Positions 1 through 6,337 of a DNA stretch of 64,000 nucleotides are shown one piece after another. This DNA is from Poriferisodalis sp026713105. Lineage in GTDB: Bacteria > Actinomycetota > Acidimicrobiia > Acidimicrobiales > Poriferisodalaceae. The notes under the pieces are model-generated. The model saw only the letters and a list, made by a program, of their open reading frames with translations, searched no databases and was not told the DNA's origin. A program made the position numbers and the translations under genes. Where the stretch lies: positions 744,001-808,000 of the forward strand of contig OZ220472.1 of NCBI GenBank assembly GCA_965115995.1, in the 5' to 3' direction. How positions within the stretch are numbered: position 1 is the first letter of the stretch; each line of letters begins with the position of its first letter.

Positions 1-302
1 TCGAGAGCTTCGGCTGGGGTCTTCCAGCTGAGGGTTTTGCGGGGCCGGGTGTTGAGTGCGAGAGCGACTGCTTCGAGGTCTTGTCGTGGGTGGCGGGCGA
101 GGTCGGTGCCTTTTGGGAAGTATTGGCGGAGGAGTCCGTTCGTGTTCTCGCTGGTGCCGCGCTGCCGGGGGCTGTGCGGGTGGCAGAAGTAGATCTCGAG
201 GCCGGTGTCGATGCGGAGCTGAGCGTGCTGGGCCATTTCGGCGCCTTGGTCCCAGGTCAGCGAGCGTCCGGAGCTGGTCGGGCAGCGCAGCGAGTGTCAT
301 GT
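1..302 (-). pseudogene. IS30-family transposase remnant (C-terminal part, frameshifted)
   Basis: Read on the minus strand, positions 263 down to 1 encode the C-terminal part of an IS30-type DDE transposase. Visible blocks are SLTWDQGAEMAQH, YFCHPHSPRQRG, ENTNGLLRQYFPKGTDL and LNTRPRKTLSWKTPAE; the glutamate of the SENTN block is the expected last catalytic residue. Upstream, the residues LAALPDQLR that normally precede SLTWDQG lie in another frame, so a one-base frameshift sits near 263-270. Homology stops around position 300, and the N-terminal helix-turn-helix and the first two catalytic aspartates are absent. The 3' end runs off the window. This is a dead copy. No terminal inverted repeat can be assigned. 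Confidence 0.8.
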
Positions 303-441
303 GCGGGCGCACCGAGAAGGTTCAGCAGGCTCGAGGCGTGAGCGACTGCCGCAGCACATGCAGGTACCGCCACCAGTTTGCTGATAATCGTGCTATTGCA
401 CGGTACAGCGACTGGTGGCAGCACGCCTGCTTGGATTGCCG

Positions 442-816
442 CTACCGCGGATTTGCTAACACGCAGGAAATGACGAATGCGTCATTGCCGTAGGGCCCCA
501 TGTTGTAGGGAATGTTCGTCACGCAGGTGTCGTATCCCTCATTCGTGGTGGGCGGCGGCGTCGGCGGCGGGTGCTCAATCGTCGTGCAAACCGGAACTTG
601 GCCCCAAACAGTCGTAGTGCCTACAACCGTCCACGTGGTGTGCGAGCCAAGCGCAGTGTTGATCGTCTTCCATCCCCACACGTTGACTTCGCGAGACTGG
701 TAGGCGTAGTGACACGATTGCTCGTGATGCGCTGCGGCTGGTGATGACATCACCGCGATAGACGTGATTGCGAGCAGCAAGGCAACGACCGCGGCTGCTA
801 GCCGTTTGGTTTTCAT
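442..816 (-). CDS. small secreted protein of unknown function
   Basis: A 124-residue protein that I do not recognise. It has a clear signal peptide: KTKR at residues 2-5, a hydrophobic core AAAVVALLLAITSIAVM, and a likely AAA-type cleavage site near residue 29 (SSPAAAHH). The mature part has five cysteines, a tryptophan- and threonine-rich stretch, and a proline-threonine linker (PPPTPPPTT) before a C-terminal YDTCVTN...ISCVLANPR segment, so it may be disulfide-bonded and secreted. Base composition is less GC-rich than the catabolic genes to the right. It sits between a dead transposase and a recombinase, which suggests acquired DNA. The start is ATG at 816; an inverted repeat lies just upstream (821-849). 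Confidence 0.6.
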   Translation of the reverse strand: MKTKRLAAAVVALLLAITSIAVMSSPAAAHHEQSCHYAYQSREVNVWGWKTINTALGSHTTWTVVGTTTVWGQVPVCTTIEHPPPTPPPTTNEGYDTCVTNIPYNMGPYGNDAFVISCVLANPR

Positions 817-820
817 GATT

Positions 821-849
821 CGTTGGTTTCTTGTAAAGATGAACCAACG
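821..849 (-). promoter_or_regulatory. inverted repeat and 12-mer upstream of the secreted-protein gene
   Basis: CGTTGGTT (821-828) and AACCAACG (842-849) form an 8-bp inverted repeat 5 bp before the start codon of the secreted protein. Between the arms, on the minus strand, is TCTTTACAAGAA (839-828). It matches 10 of 12 bases of TTCTTACAAGAA, one of the twin palindromes in front of the serine recombinase at 1698-1709. It could be an operator, or a 5'-UTR hairpin; the sequence does not decide. Confidence 0.4.
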
Positions 850-974
850 TCATGTATGCAGCTAGAGGCCGAAAGTGGATCCTGATTTGCGGTATTTCAG
901 CGGTTGCCGCCGTGCGAGCAGCGCCGGATCGCGACCGAGAATCTCGCGAAGACCGGTGCGCAGGGTCGCTCGGG

Positions 975-1679
975 TCAAGCGGCTGCGGAGTGGCGGCGCG
1001 CTTGGTCTGCTTCGCGGTCGAGCTGTTCGCTGCGCAGGATGCTCGCCACCGTGGAGGGATGCCAAGTGGTCTTGCCGGTGGCGGTCCGATAGCCGCGTTC
1101 GGTGAGCATCTGGGCGATCTGGGGGAGGCTGTGGCCCGCTTCGCGGGCCTGCGCGCACAGCGCGCGGGCTGCTTGGGGCTGGCGGCACGGGCGCCCTAGG
1201 CGGGTGCCCTGGGCTCTGGAGGTGGCGAGCGCTGCCTTGGTGCGCTCGCCGATGAGGCGCCGCTCAAGCTGAGCGATCGCGGCCATGATCGTCATGCAGC
1301 ACTCCCCGAATGCACTGGCGGGATCCAGCGGGGCATCGAGCGCGACCAGCGACCAGTGCTCCCGCACCGAGCACGCCAGCACCTCCAGCAGATCAGCGGT
1401 GTCGCGTCCCAGCCGGTCCAGCCGCGACACCACCAACGCGTCGGCTTGGGCCGTGGCCAGCATCTCGAGTGCGTGTCTTAGGCCCGATCGCTGCTGCGGC
1501 GGCGTCGTGCCCGAAACGCCCTCATCTGCCACAGCGCCGACGAGACGCCAGCCGCGCTCGCGAATAGCCACAGCTGTGTGTGCCTGCTGGGACGCGACCG
1601 ACAGCCCCGACTCGGCCTGCTCGGCTGTGGACACCCGGGCATAGCTGATCGCTCGCGATGGCGTGGTCGTGTTCCCCAC
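975..1679 (-). CDS. serine site-specific recombinase (resolvase/invertase family)
   Basis: A 234-residue small serine recombinase. The catalytic domain starts with ISYARVSTAEQ, with the nucleophile at Ser17 and Arg15 beside it. It continues through SGTTPPQQRSGL, ALVVSRLDRLGRD and an E-helix (FGECCMTIMAAIAQLERRLIGERTKAAL), followed by GRPCR and a C-terminal helix-turn-helix (about residues 170-215: HSLPQIAQMLTERGY, WHPSTVASILRSEQL). Length and order match Tn3-resolvase/invertase enzymes, not the large integrases. The GTG start at 1679 is chosen because a GAAGGGGGG ribosome site lies about 8 bases upstream. No partner transposase is intact nearby, so it may be a relic of a transposon or an orphan invertase. 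Confidence 0.88.
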   Translation of the reverse strand: MGNTTTPSRAISYARVSTAEQAESGLSVASQQAHTAVAIRERGWRLVGAVADEGVSGTTPPQQRSGLRHALEMLATAQADALVVSRLDRLGRDTADLLEVLACSVREHWSLVALDAPLDPASAFGECCMTIMAAIAQLERRLIGERTKAALATSRAQGTRLGRPCRQPQAARALCAQAREAGHSLPQIAQMLTERGYRTATGKTTWHPSTVASILRSEQLDREADQARRHSAAA

Positions 1680-1696
1680 TGACAGGCCCCCCTTCG

Positions 1697-1730
1697 GTTC
1701 TTACAAGAATAGTTCCTTTCTTATAAGAAC
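1697..1730. promoter_or_regulatory. twin 12-bp palindromes upstream of the recombinase
   Basis: TTCTTACAAGAA (1698-1709) and TTCTTATAAGAA (1718-1729) are two near-identical palindromes, the second perfect, with centres exactly 20 bp apart, about two helical turns. They lie about 20 bp upstream of the recombinase start. The AT-rich sequence stands out against the surrounding GC-rich DNA. Known small serine recombinases bind paired inverted sites at crossover (res/six) sites and often autoregulate there. That these are such sites is inference. Confidence 0.55.
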
Positions 1731-1808
1731 AGGCGATGTCTACCACCAGCAGCAACACGCGCGCAACCCCGCCGGAACATGACTCTGGGCCAAGAACCTC
1801 GGAAGCGA

Positions 1809-3494
1809 TCAGGGGTAGTGGTCGGGGAGGTCGTTCTCGTACAGGACGGCATCGCCGGAGCCGAGATGCGCACGCACCCAGTTCACTGCTGATTCGAGGT
1901 CTGCCATGCAGCGAACTGTGGCGCGATCGTCCGTGCGATCGTGAATGAGGTTGCGCATGTGGCGGCCTCGGGTTGCTCGCCTGGCGGTGGCCTGATCCCA
2001 GCCGGCTGCTCCGCCCAGCAACGCAGTCCGGTTCGTCCGACCGACGATGATGACATCGTCGGCAATCTGCGCGGCCTGCTCGCCGAGCCGGCGGTTCTCG
2101 TGAGCTTGGCTGCGGCCGAGTTCGACCATGCCCGGCGTGACCACGACGCGCCGGGCGGCGTCGGTGTTCGCCAGCATGGACAGCGCTGCCCGCGCGCCTG
2201 CGGGATTTGAGTTGTAGGTGTCGTCGATGACCATGACGCCGGCGGGGCTCCGTGCGGCCGTGCGGCGGTGATCGGGAGTCGGCAGGTCGCCGAGCCGGCT
2301 TGCGATGTCGGCATCGGAGACGCCCAGCACCGATGCCGCGGCCACGGCGCACGCCACATTCGCCGGCGCAGCGCCGCCGAGCGGACCGACAGCGATTTCT
2401 CTGCCGAACAGCGTGATGCGGCGCGACACGGCAGCCTCATTGATCGACACGTCGTACCCGGCGACGGGAGCATCGCTGCGGGACCCCGAGCCCGAACCGC
2501 CCGTCGTTGCGGTCCCGTCGCCGTTGGCATCGGCAGGCAGCACGGTCACGTCCGCGGCCGGATCCTGCGTCGAGCACCGGATGATGCGCAGACCCGAAGC
2601 GGCCAACCGATCAGCTTCTGCGGCCAATCCGAAGGCGTCGATGTTGAGAATTGCCGTGCGGCTCGTCGCGAAGATCTCTGCCTTGGCAGCCACGATGCGG
2701 TCGAGGCTGCCGAAGCGCTCGAGGTGGACCGGACCGATGGAAGCCAGGATTGACACCGACGGGCGCACCCAGCGGGTCATCGCCGCGATTTCTCCGCTGC
2801 CGAAGGTGCCCATCTCTGCGATGAACACCTCGGTGCCGGGCACCAAATGCTCGTTAACGGTGCGACAGATCCCTGCGGTGTTGTTGAAGCTGGCCGGAGT
2901 CGCCACGACCGCCCGCGACCCTTCCACGAGCTGGCGCAAGTAGCCCTTGATGGTGGTCTTGCCGTAGGAACCCGTCACCGCGACCCGCACCGGATCGACA
3001 TGGTCCAGACGCTGCTGCGCGCTATGCACCCAGCGGCGCGACAGCAAGGCTTCGAGCGGCGCCAGAATGGCCAGCGAGACGTCCACCCACAGCGGCATGC
3101 CGAACAACAGCACGGCCACGACCGGTTCAGCCAGCCCTGCGAGCAAGCCGACGCCGATCAGCACGAACCACAGCAGCGCCAGCGTGGCCGCCACAGTGAC
3201 AAGTCGCCTAGTCCACGCCAGCGGGCTAGACCGTCCCCGAATGTCGAGGCCCTGCGGTCCGACTGCGACCGCGAATGCAGTAATCGCGGGTGCCCACCAG
3301 AACGTGCCGCTCAGCACCACCCCGGCGGCGGCCGCCAGTGCCAGCACGCGGTTGTTCGTGTCGAGCAGCCACCAGCGCCGGGCGAAGCGCGAGGTCCGCC
3401 CGACGCCGTAGTGCTCGCGTTGGGCCACTCGCAGCCAGCGCGCCGCTGTGATCATGCCGGCCGCGACCGATGTCCAAAGCACGATCTGATTCAT
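1809..3494 (-). CDS. membrane-anchored Mur ligase family protein (MurF-like)
   Basis: A 561-residue protein. The N-terminal 155 residues hold hydrophobic segments (about 50-78 and 100-150). They are followed by a Mur-ligase core: ATP P-loop GSYGKTT at 175-181, the central-domain glutamate region VFIAEMGTFGSGEIA, a SIGPVHLERFGS block, and C-terminal VIDDTYNSNPAGARAAL and VVVTPGMVELG motifs typical of MurF. Mur ligases join amino acids or peptides to a carboxylate using ATP. The MurF-type motifs suggest a D-Ala-D-Ala-like addition, but canonical MurF is soluble. A glycine/serine-rich insert lies near residue 335. It is the last gene of the minus-strand run after leuA and the hydrolase. Start ATG at 3494. 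Confidence 0.78.
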   Translation of the reverse strand: MNQIVLWTSVAAGMITAARWLRVAQREHYGVGRTSRFARRWWLLDTNNRVLALAAAAGVVLSGTFWWAPAITAFAVAVGPQGLDIRGRSSPLAWTRRLVTVAATLALLWFVLIGVGLLAGLAEPVVAVLLFGMPLWVDVSLAILAPLEALLSRRWVHSAQQRLDHVDPVRVAVTGSYGKTTIKGYLRQLVEGSRAVVATPASFNNTAGICRTVNEHLVPGTEVFIAEMGTFGSGEIAAMTRWVRPSVSILASIGPVHLERFGSLDRIVAAKAEIFATSRTAILNIDAFGLAAEADRLAASGLRIIRCSTQDPAADVTVLPADANGDGTATTGGSGSGSRSDAPVAGYDVSINEAAVSRRITLFGREIAVGPLGGAAPANVACAVAAASVLGVSDADIASRLGDLPTPDHRRTAARSPAGVMVIDDTYNSNPAGARAALSMLANTDAARRVVVTPGMVELGRSQAHENRRLGEQAAQIADDVIIVGRTNRTALLGGAAGWDQATARRATRGRHMRNLIHDRTDDRATVRCMADLESAVNWVRAHLGSGDAVLYENDLPDHYP

Positions 3495-3614
3495 GGGGAT
3501 CTGCCCATCCTGCTCTGCGGGTTCAGGCCTGAACTTCAGGCCCTGCAGCGGCGATGCTGCTCATGGTCTCGACACTCCGTGTGCATGATCGGCGCCTTCG
3601 CCGACATCTGCTCA

Positions 3615-4313
3615 TCACAGCATGTCGAGGCGTCGCGAAATGGCATCGGTTAGCGCCGGTGCGGCATCGGTCGGCACGAAGTGCCCCACGCCGTTGAGAA
3701 CGGTCAGTCGAGCGTCGGCGAGGATCGCCCGTGCCCGTCGCGCCGTGTCCAGTGGTGCGGAGGCGTCGTTGTGACCCCACATCAGCTCCACCGGTTGGGA
3801 GATCTCGCCGAGTTGAGCTTCATAGGTCTCATTGACGACCGTCACGAGCACATCACGCATGACCCCCGTCGCGCCGCGGTAATCGGCGCTGCCGAAGCGC
3901 CGCCGCGTGCGCTCCATGGCGTCTTCGCCGAGCAAGCCGCGCCGGTGCAGTGCCCGAGCGAGACGAAACCGCATGGCTGGCCGCGCCGCGGGGCGGTCGG
4001 CTCGCTGCAGCAGCGGCACCCCGCACAACACCAGTGCCGCGACGGCGTCTGGGAATCGAGCAGCCAGCTCGACGGCGACCCGTCCCCCGAAACTGTGGCC
4101 GACGAGGACAACCTGCGGATGGCACTCACTGAGGATCGGGCAGACCAACTGTGCATAGCCCGCGGCGCCGCACGCCTCTCCCGGCGCCGGGCTGGCGCCG
4201 AAGCCAGGCAGGTCGAGGGCAATGGCGCCGGTGGTCCCTCGCGACTCGACAAGACTGGTCAGGACTTCGTCGAAGTCGTGGTGGTTGCGACCCCAACCGT
4301 GCAGCGCCAGCAC
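3615..4313 (-). CDS. alpha/beta hydrolase
   Basis: At least 232 residues of an alpha/beta-hydrolase fold. LALHGWGRNHHDF supplies the oxyanion region, the nucleophile elbow is GHSFGG (Ser74 from this start), the acid is in WGHNDASAP, and the histidine is in NGVGHFVPTD. The substrate is unknown. The GTG at 4313 is the only canonical start near the conserved N-terminus. In the same frame, readable hydrolase-like sequence (SFAGGTVFGSRFGEQPAD) continues back to about 4370 with no ATG, GTG or TTG, up against the leuA stop at 4379-4381. The true start may therefore be non-canonical or depend on read-through coupling with leuA. It probably shares leuA's transcript. Confidence 0.75.
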   Translation of the reverse strand: MLALHGWGRNHHDFDEVLTSLVESRGTTGAIALDLPGFGASPAPGEACGAAGYAQLVCPILSECHPQVVLVGHSFGGRVAVELAARFPDAVAALVLCGVPLLQRADRPAARPAMRFRLARALHRRGLLGEDAMERTRRRFGSADYRGATGVMRDVLVTVVNETYEAQLGEISQPVELMWGHNDASAPLDTARRARAILADARLTVLNGVGHFVPTDAAPALTDAISRRLDML

Positions 4314-4378
4314 ATCGGCGGGCTGTTCGCCGAAGCGGCTGCCAAAGACGGTGCCGCCAGCAAAGCTGGTGAGGGGGC

Positions 4379-6106
4379 TCAGCGGGCGAGAACCCCAGAA
4401 TCGGGCCCGGGGTGCGACCGGTTGATCGCTGACAGCAGCGCTCGGAAGCTGGCGGTGACGATGTTCGGGTGGAGTCCGACACCCCAGTACACCTCGCGTG
4501 ACGGCGTCTCGATCTCCACGTAGGCCGCCGCGGTGGCATCCGCTCCCGCACCGACAGCGTGCTCGTGGTAGTCGACGAGGCTCACTTCGATGCCAAGTGC
4601 ATCTGCCAGGGCGGTCTTGAACGCGGACAGCGGGCCGTTGCCTCGTCCCTTTGCGCGTACGTCGCCGTCGGGCCCCTTGATGGTCGCCTCCACCTCTGAC
4701 TCGTCGGATGACTCCGAGTCGAAGTAGCTGCGGTGACCGACGTAGGTGTACGGCGACTCGGCATGCAGGTAGGTCTCGTCGAACGTCTTCTTGATGGCCT
4801 CGGGCAAGATCTCGCCGCCCTCGTCGGTGATGGCCTGGATCACGCTGCTGAACTCGATCTGGAGCCGTCGCGGCAGGTCGAGGCCGAAGCTGTTCTTCAT
4901 CACATAGGCCACGCCGCCCTTGCCCGACTGGCTGTTAACGCGGATGACGTCCTGATAGGTGCGACCCACATGCGCCGGGTCGATCGGCAGGTACGGAACC
5001 TCCCAGTAGTCGTAATCGTCAGCCAGAGCCTCGAAGCCCTTCTTGATGGCGTCTTGGTGGCTGCCGCTGAACGCGGTGTACACCAAGTCGCCGCCGTAGG
5101 GGTGACGGGGGTGCACGGGCAGCTGGTTGCAGTACTCGGCGATACGACGCAGGTGGTCGATGTGGCTGATGTCCAGCTCGGGATCGACGCCTTGGCTGAA
5201 CAGGTTCATTGCCAGGGTGATGATGTCGACGTTGCCGGTGCGCTCGCCGTTGCCGAACAGCGTGCCTTCCACCCGGTCAGCACCGGCCATCACGCCGAAC
5301 TCCGTCGCCGCCACGCCGCAGCCGCGGTCGTTGTGGGGGTGCAGTGACAGCACTACGGCCTCGCGGTTGTCCACGTTGCGGTGGAAGTACTCGATGAGGT
5401 CGCCGTAGGTGTTCGGCGTCGCCATCTCCACGGTGGCGGGCAGGTTCAAGATGATCGGGTCGTCGGCGGTGGCGCCCCATTCGGCGCTCACCGCGTTGCA
5501 CACCCCGAGCGCATAGTCGATCTCGGTGCCGGTGAACGACTCGGGCGAGTATTCGAAGCGGATCTCCCCGCCGTCGTGCTTGCGCGCCAGCTCCTTGCAC
5601 ATTTGTGTGCCGGTGATGGCAATGTCTTTGATGCCCTTCTTGTCCAAGCGGTAGACCACCCGGCGCTGCAGTTCCGATGTCGGGTTGTAGAGGTGGACGA
5701 TCGCCTTGTTCGCCCCGGCGATGGCCTCATAGGTCCGCGCGATCAGCTCGGGCCGGCTCTGGGTGAGCACCTGGATCCAGACGTCGTCGGGCACCAGGTC
5801 CTCTTCGACCAGCATGCGGCAGAACTCGAAGTCCGGCGCCGAAGCCGACGGAAAGCCGACCTCGATCTCCTTGAAGCCCATCTCGACGAGCACCTCGAAC
5901 ATCTGGCGCTTGCGTGGAACGTCCATGGGGTCGATGAGGGCCTGGTTGCCGTCGCGCAGATCCACCGAGCACCACAGCGGCGCCTCGGAGATGATCTGGT
6001 CGGGCCAGGTGCGGTCCGGCAGGTGCGCGGGGTACGCGTAGGTGCCATAGAGGTGGTGCGGCATCGAGCTCGGCTGCTGAGTGCTGATGCGCTTGACGTC
6101 TGCCAT
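4379..6106 (-). CDS. leuA: 2-isopropylmalate synthase
   Basis: A 575-residue enzyme that condenses acetyl-CoA with 2-oxoisovalerate, the first committed step of leucine synthesis. The TIM-barrel domain shows the metal/substrate motif DLRDGNQ at 49-55, the metal-binding HPHNDRG, and GTLFGNGERTGNVD. The C-terminal leucine-sensing domain covers roughly residues 445-560, and the length fits the long actinobacterial LeuA class. The start is ATG at 6106, preceded by AGGAG. Upstream lie a leader peptide with four consecutive leucine codons and an intrinsic terminator, so expression is very likely attenuated by leucyl-tRNA supply. The downstream alpha/beta hydrolase is closely coupled. Confidence 0.97.
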   Translation of the reverse strand: MADVKRISTQQPSSMPHHLYGTYAYPAHLPDRTWPDQIISEAPLWCSVDLRDGNQALIDPMDVPRKRQMFEVLVEMGFKEIEVGFPSASAPDFEFCRMLVEEDLVPDDVWIQVLTQSRPELIARTYEAIAGANKAIVHLYNPTSELQRRVVYRLDKKGIKDIAITGTQMCKELARKHDGGEIRFEYSPESFTGTEIDYALGVCNAVSAEWGATADDPIILNLPATVEMATPNTYGDLIEYFHRNVDNREAVVLSLHPHNDRGCGVAATEFGVMAGADRVEGTLFGNGERTGNVDIITLAMNLFSQGVDPELDISHIDHLRRIAEYCNQLPVHPRHPYGGDLVYTAFSGSHQDAIKKGFEALADDYDYWEVPYLPIDPAHVGRTYQDVIRVNSQSGKGGVAYVMKNSFGLDLPRRLQIEFSSVIQAITDEGGEILPEAIKKTFDETYLHAESPYTYVGHRSYFDSESSDESEVEATIKGPDGDVRAKGRGNGPLSAFKTALADALGIEVSLVDYHEHAVGAGADATAAAYVEIETPSREVYWGVGLHPNIVTASFRALLSAINRSHPGPDSGVLAR

Positions 6107-6171
6107 CGGAATCTCCTGAGTCGGGTGGGGCCGGTTGGTAGGGAATGGGGTAAGGGTCGGGTGGGGCCACG

Positions 6172-6203
6172 AAAAAACCCCCTGGCCAGAAGGCGCAGGA
6201 GGT
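6172..6203 (-). terminator. leuA attenuator terminator
   Basis: On the minus strand, CCTCCTG pairs with CAGGGGG. An inner GCC/GGC stem surrounds a TTCT loop, and six T residues follow (complement of A at 6172-6177). This is a standard intrinsic terminator lying between the leader peptide and leuA, so it must be conditional. Confidence 0.85.
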
Positions 6204-6205
6204 TG

Positions 6206-6230
6206 GGCGAGGACCTGTGCGGTCCCCGCC
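6206..6230 (-). promoter_or_regulatory. leader hairpin of the leuA attenuator
   Basis: The arms at 6206-6215 and 6221-6230 are complementary over ten positions with one A/C mismatch and a five-base loop (GGACC/GGTCC at the top). The hairpin begins right at the leader stop codon, the place where ribosome stalling at the leucine codons or release at the stop would change its folding. It is likely one of the mutually exclusive structures of the attenuator. The exact antiterminator pairing was not resolved by eye. Confidence 0.6.
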
Positions 6231-6292
6231 TAGGTAAGAAGGAGCAGCCCGGTTGCGGAATGCAGTGCGTGGTGAGTCGAGAAGCGAATCAC
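6230..6292 (-). CDS. leuL: leuA leader peptide
   Basis: A 20-codon ORF, GTG start and TAG stop, reading MIRFSTHHALHSATGLLLLT. Four consecutive leucine codons (CTG CTC CTT CTT) lie just before the last codon, and a fifth leucine lies upstream. The stop is followed directly by a hairpin and then by the leuA attenuator terminator. No Shine-Dalgarno sequence is seen. A -10-like TAAGCT (6305-6300) lies seven bases before the GTG, so the mRNA is probably leaderless. This is a classic stalling peptide for transcription attenuation of leucine synthesis. Confidence 0.88.
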   Translation of the reverse strand: MIRFSTHHALHSATGLLLLT

Positions 6293-6337
6293 GGAGAAGA
6301 GCTTACCAACCTGAGCGGACAACGACCAGACGCAGCG

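Noticed and set aside
862..1188. A 108-residue minus-strand frame overlapping the recombinase 3' end
   Set aside because: It overlaps real coding sequence in another frame, and its arginine- and proline-rich composition shows no homology-like pattern.
1..1740. Complete transposon bounded by the IS30 remnant and the recombinase
   Set aside because: No paired terminal inverted repeats or target duplication can be seen, and the transposase is broken and runs off the window.
6172..6305. T-box riboswitch for leuA
   Set aside because: No T-box antiterminator sequence or specifier-loop layout; the leader ORF with a Leu run explains the regulation.
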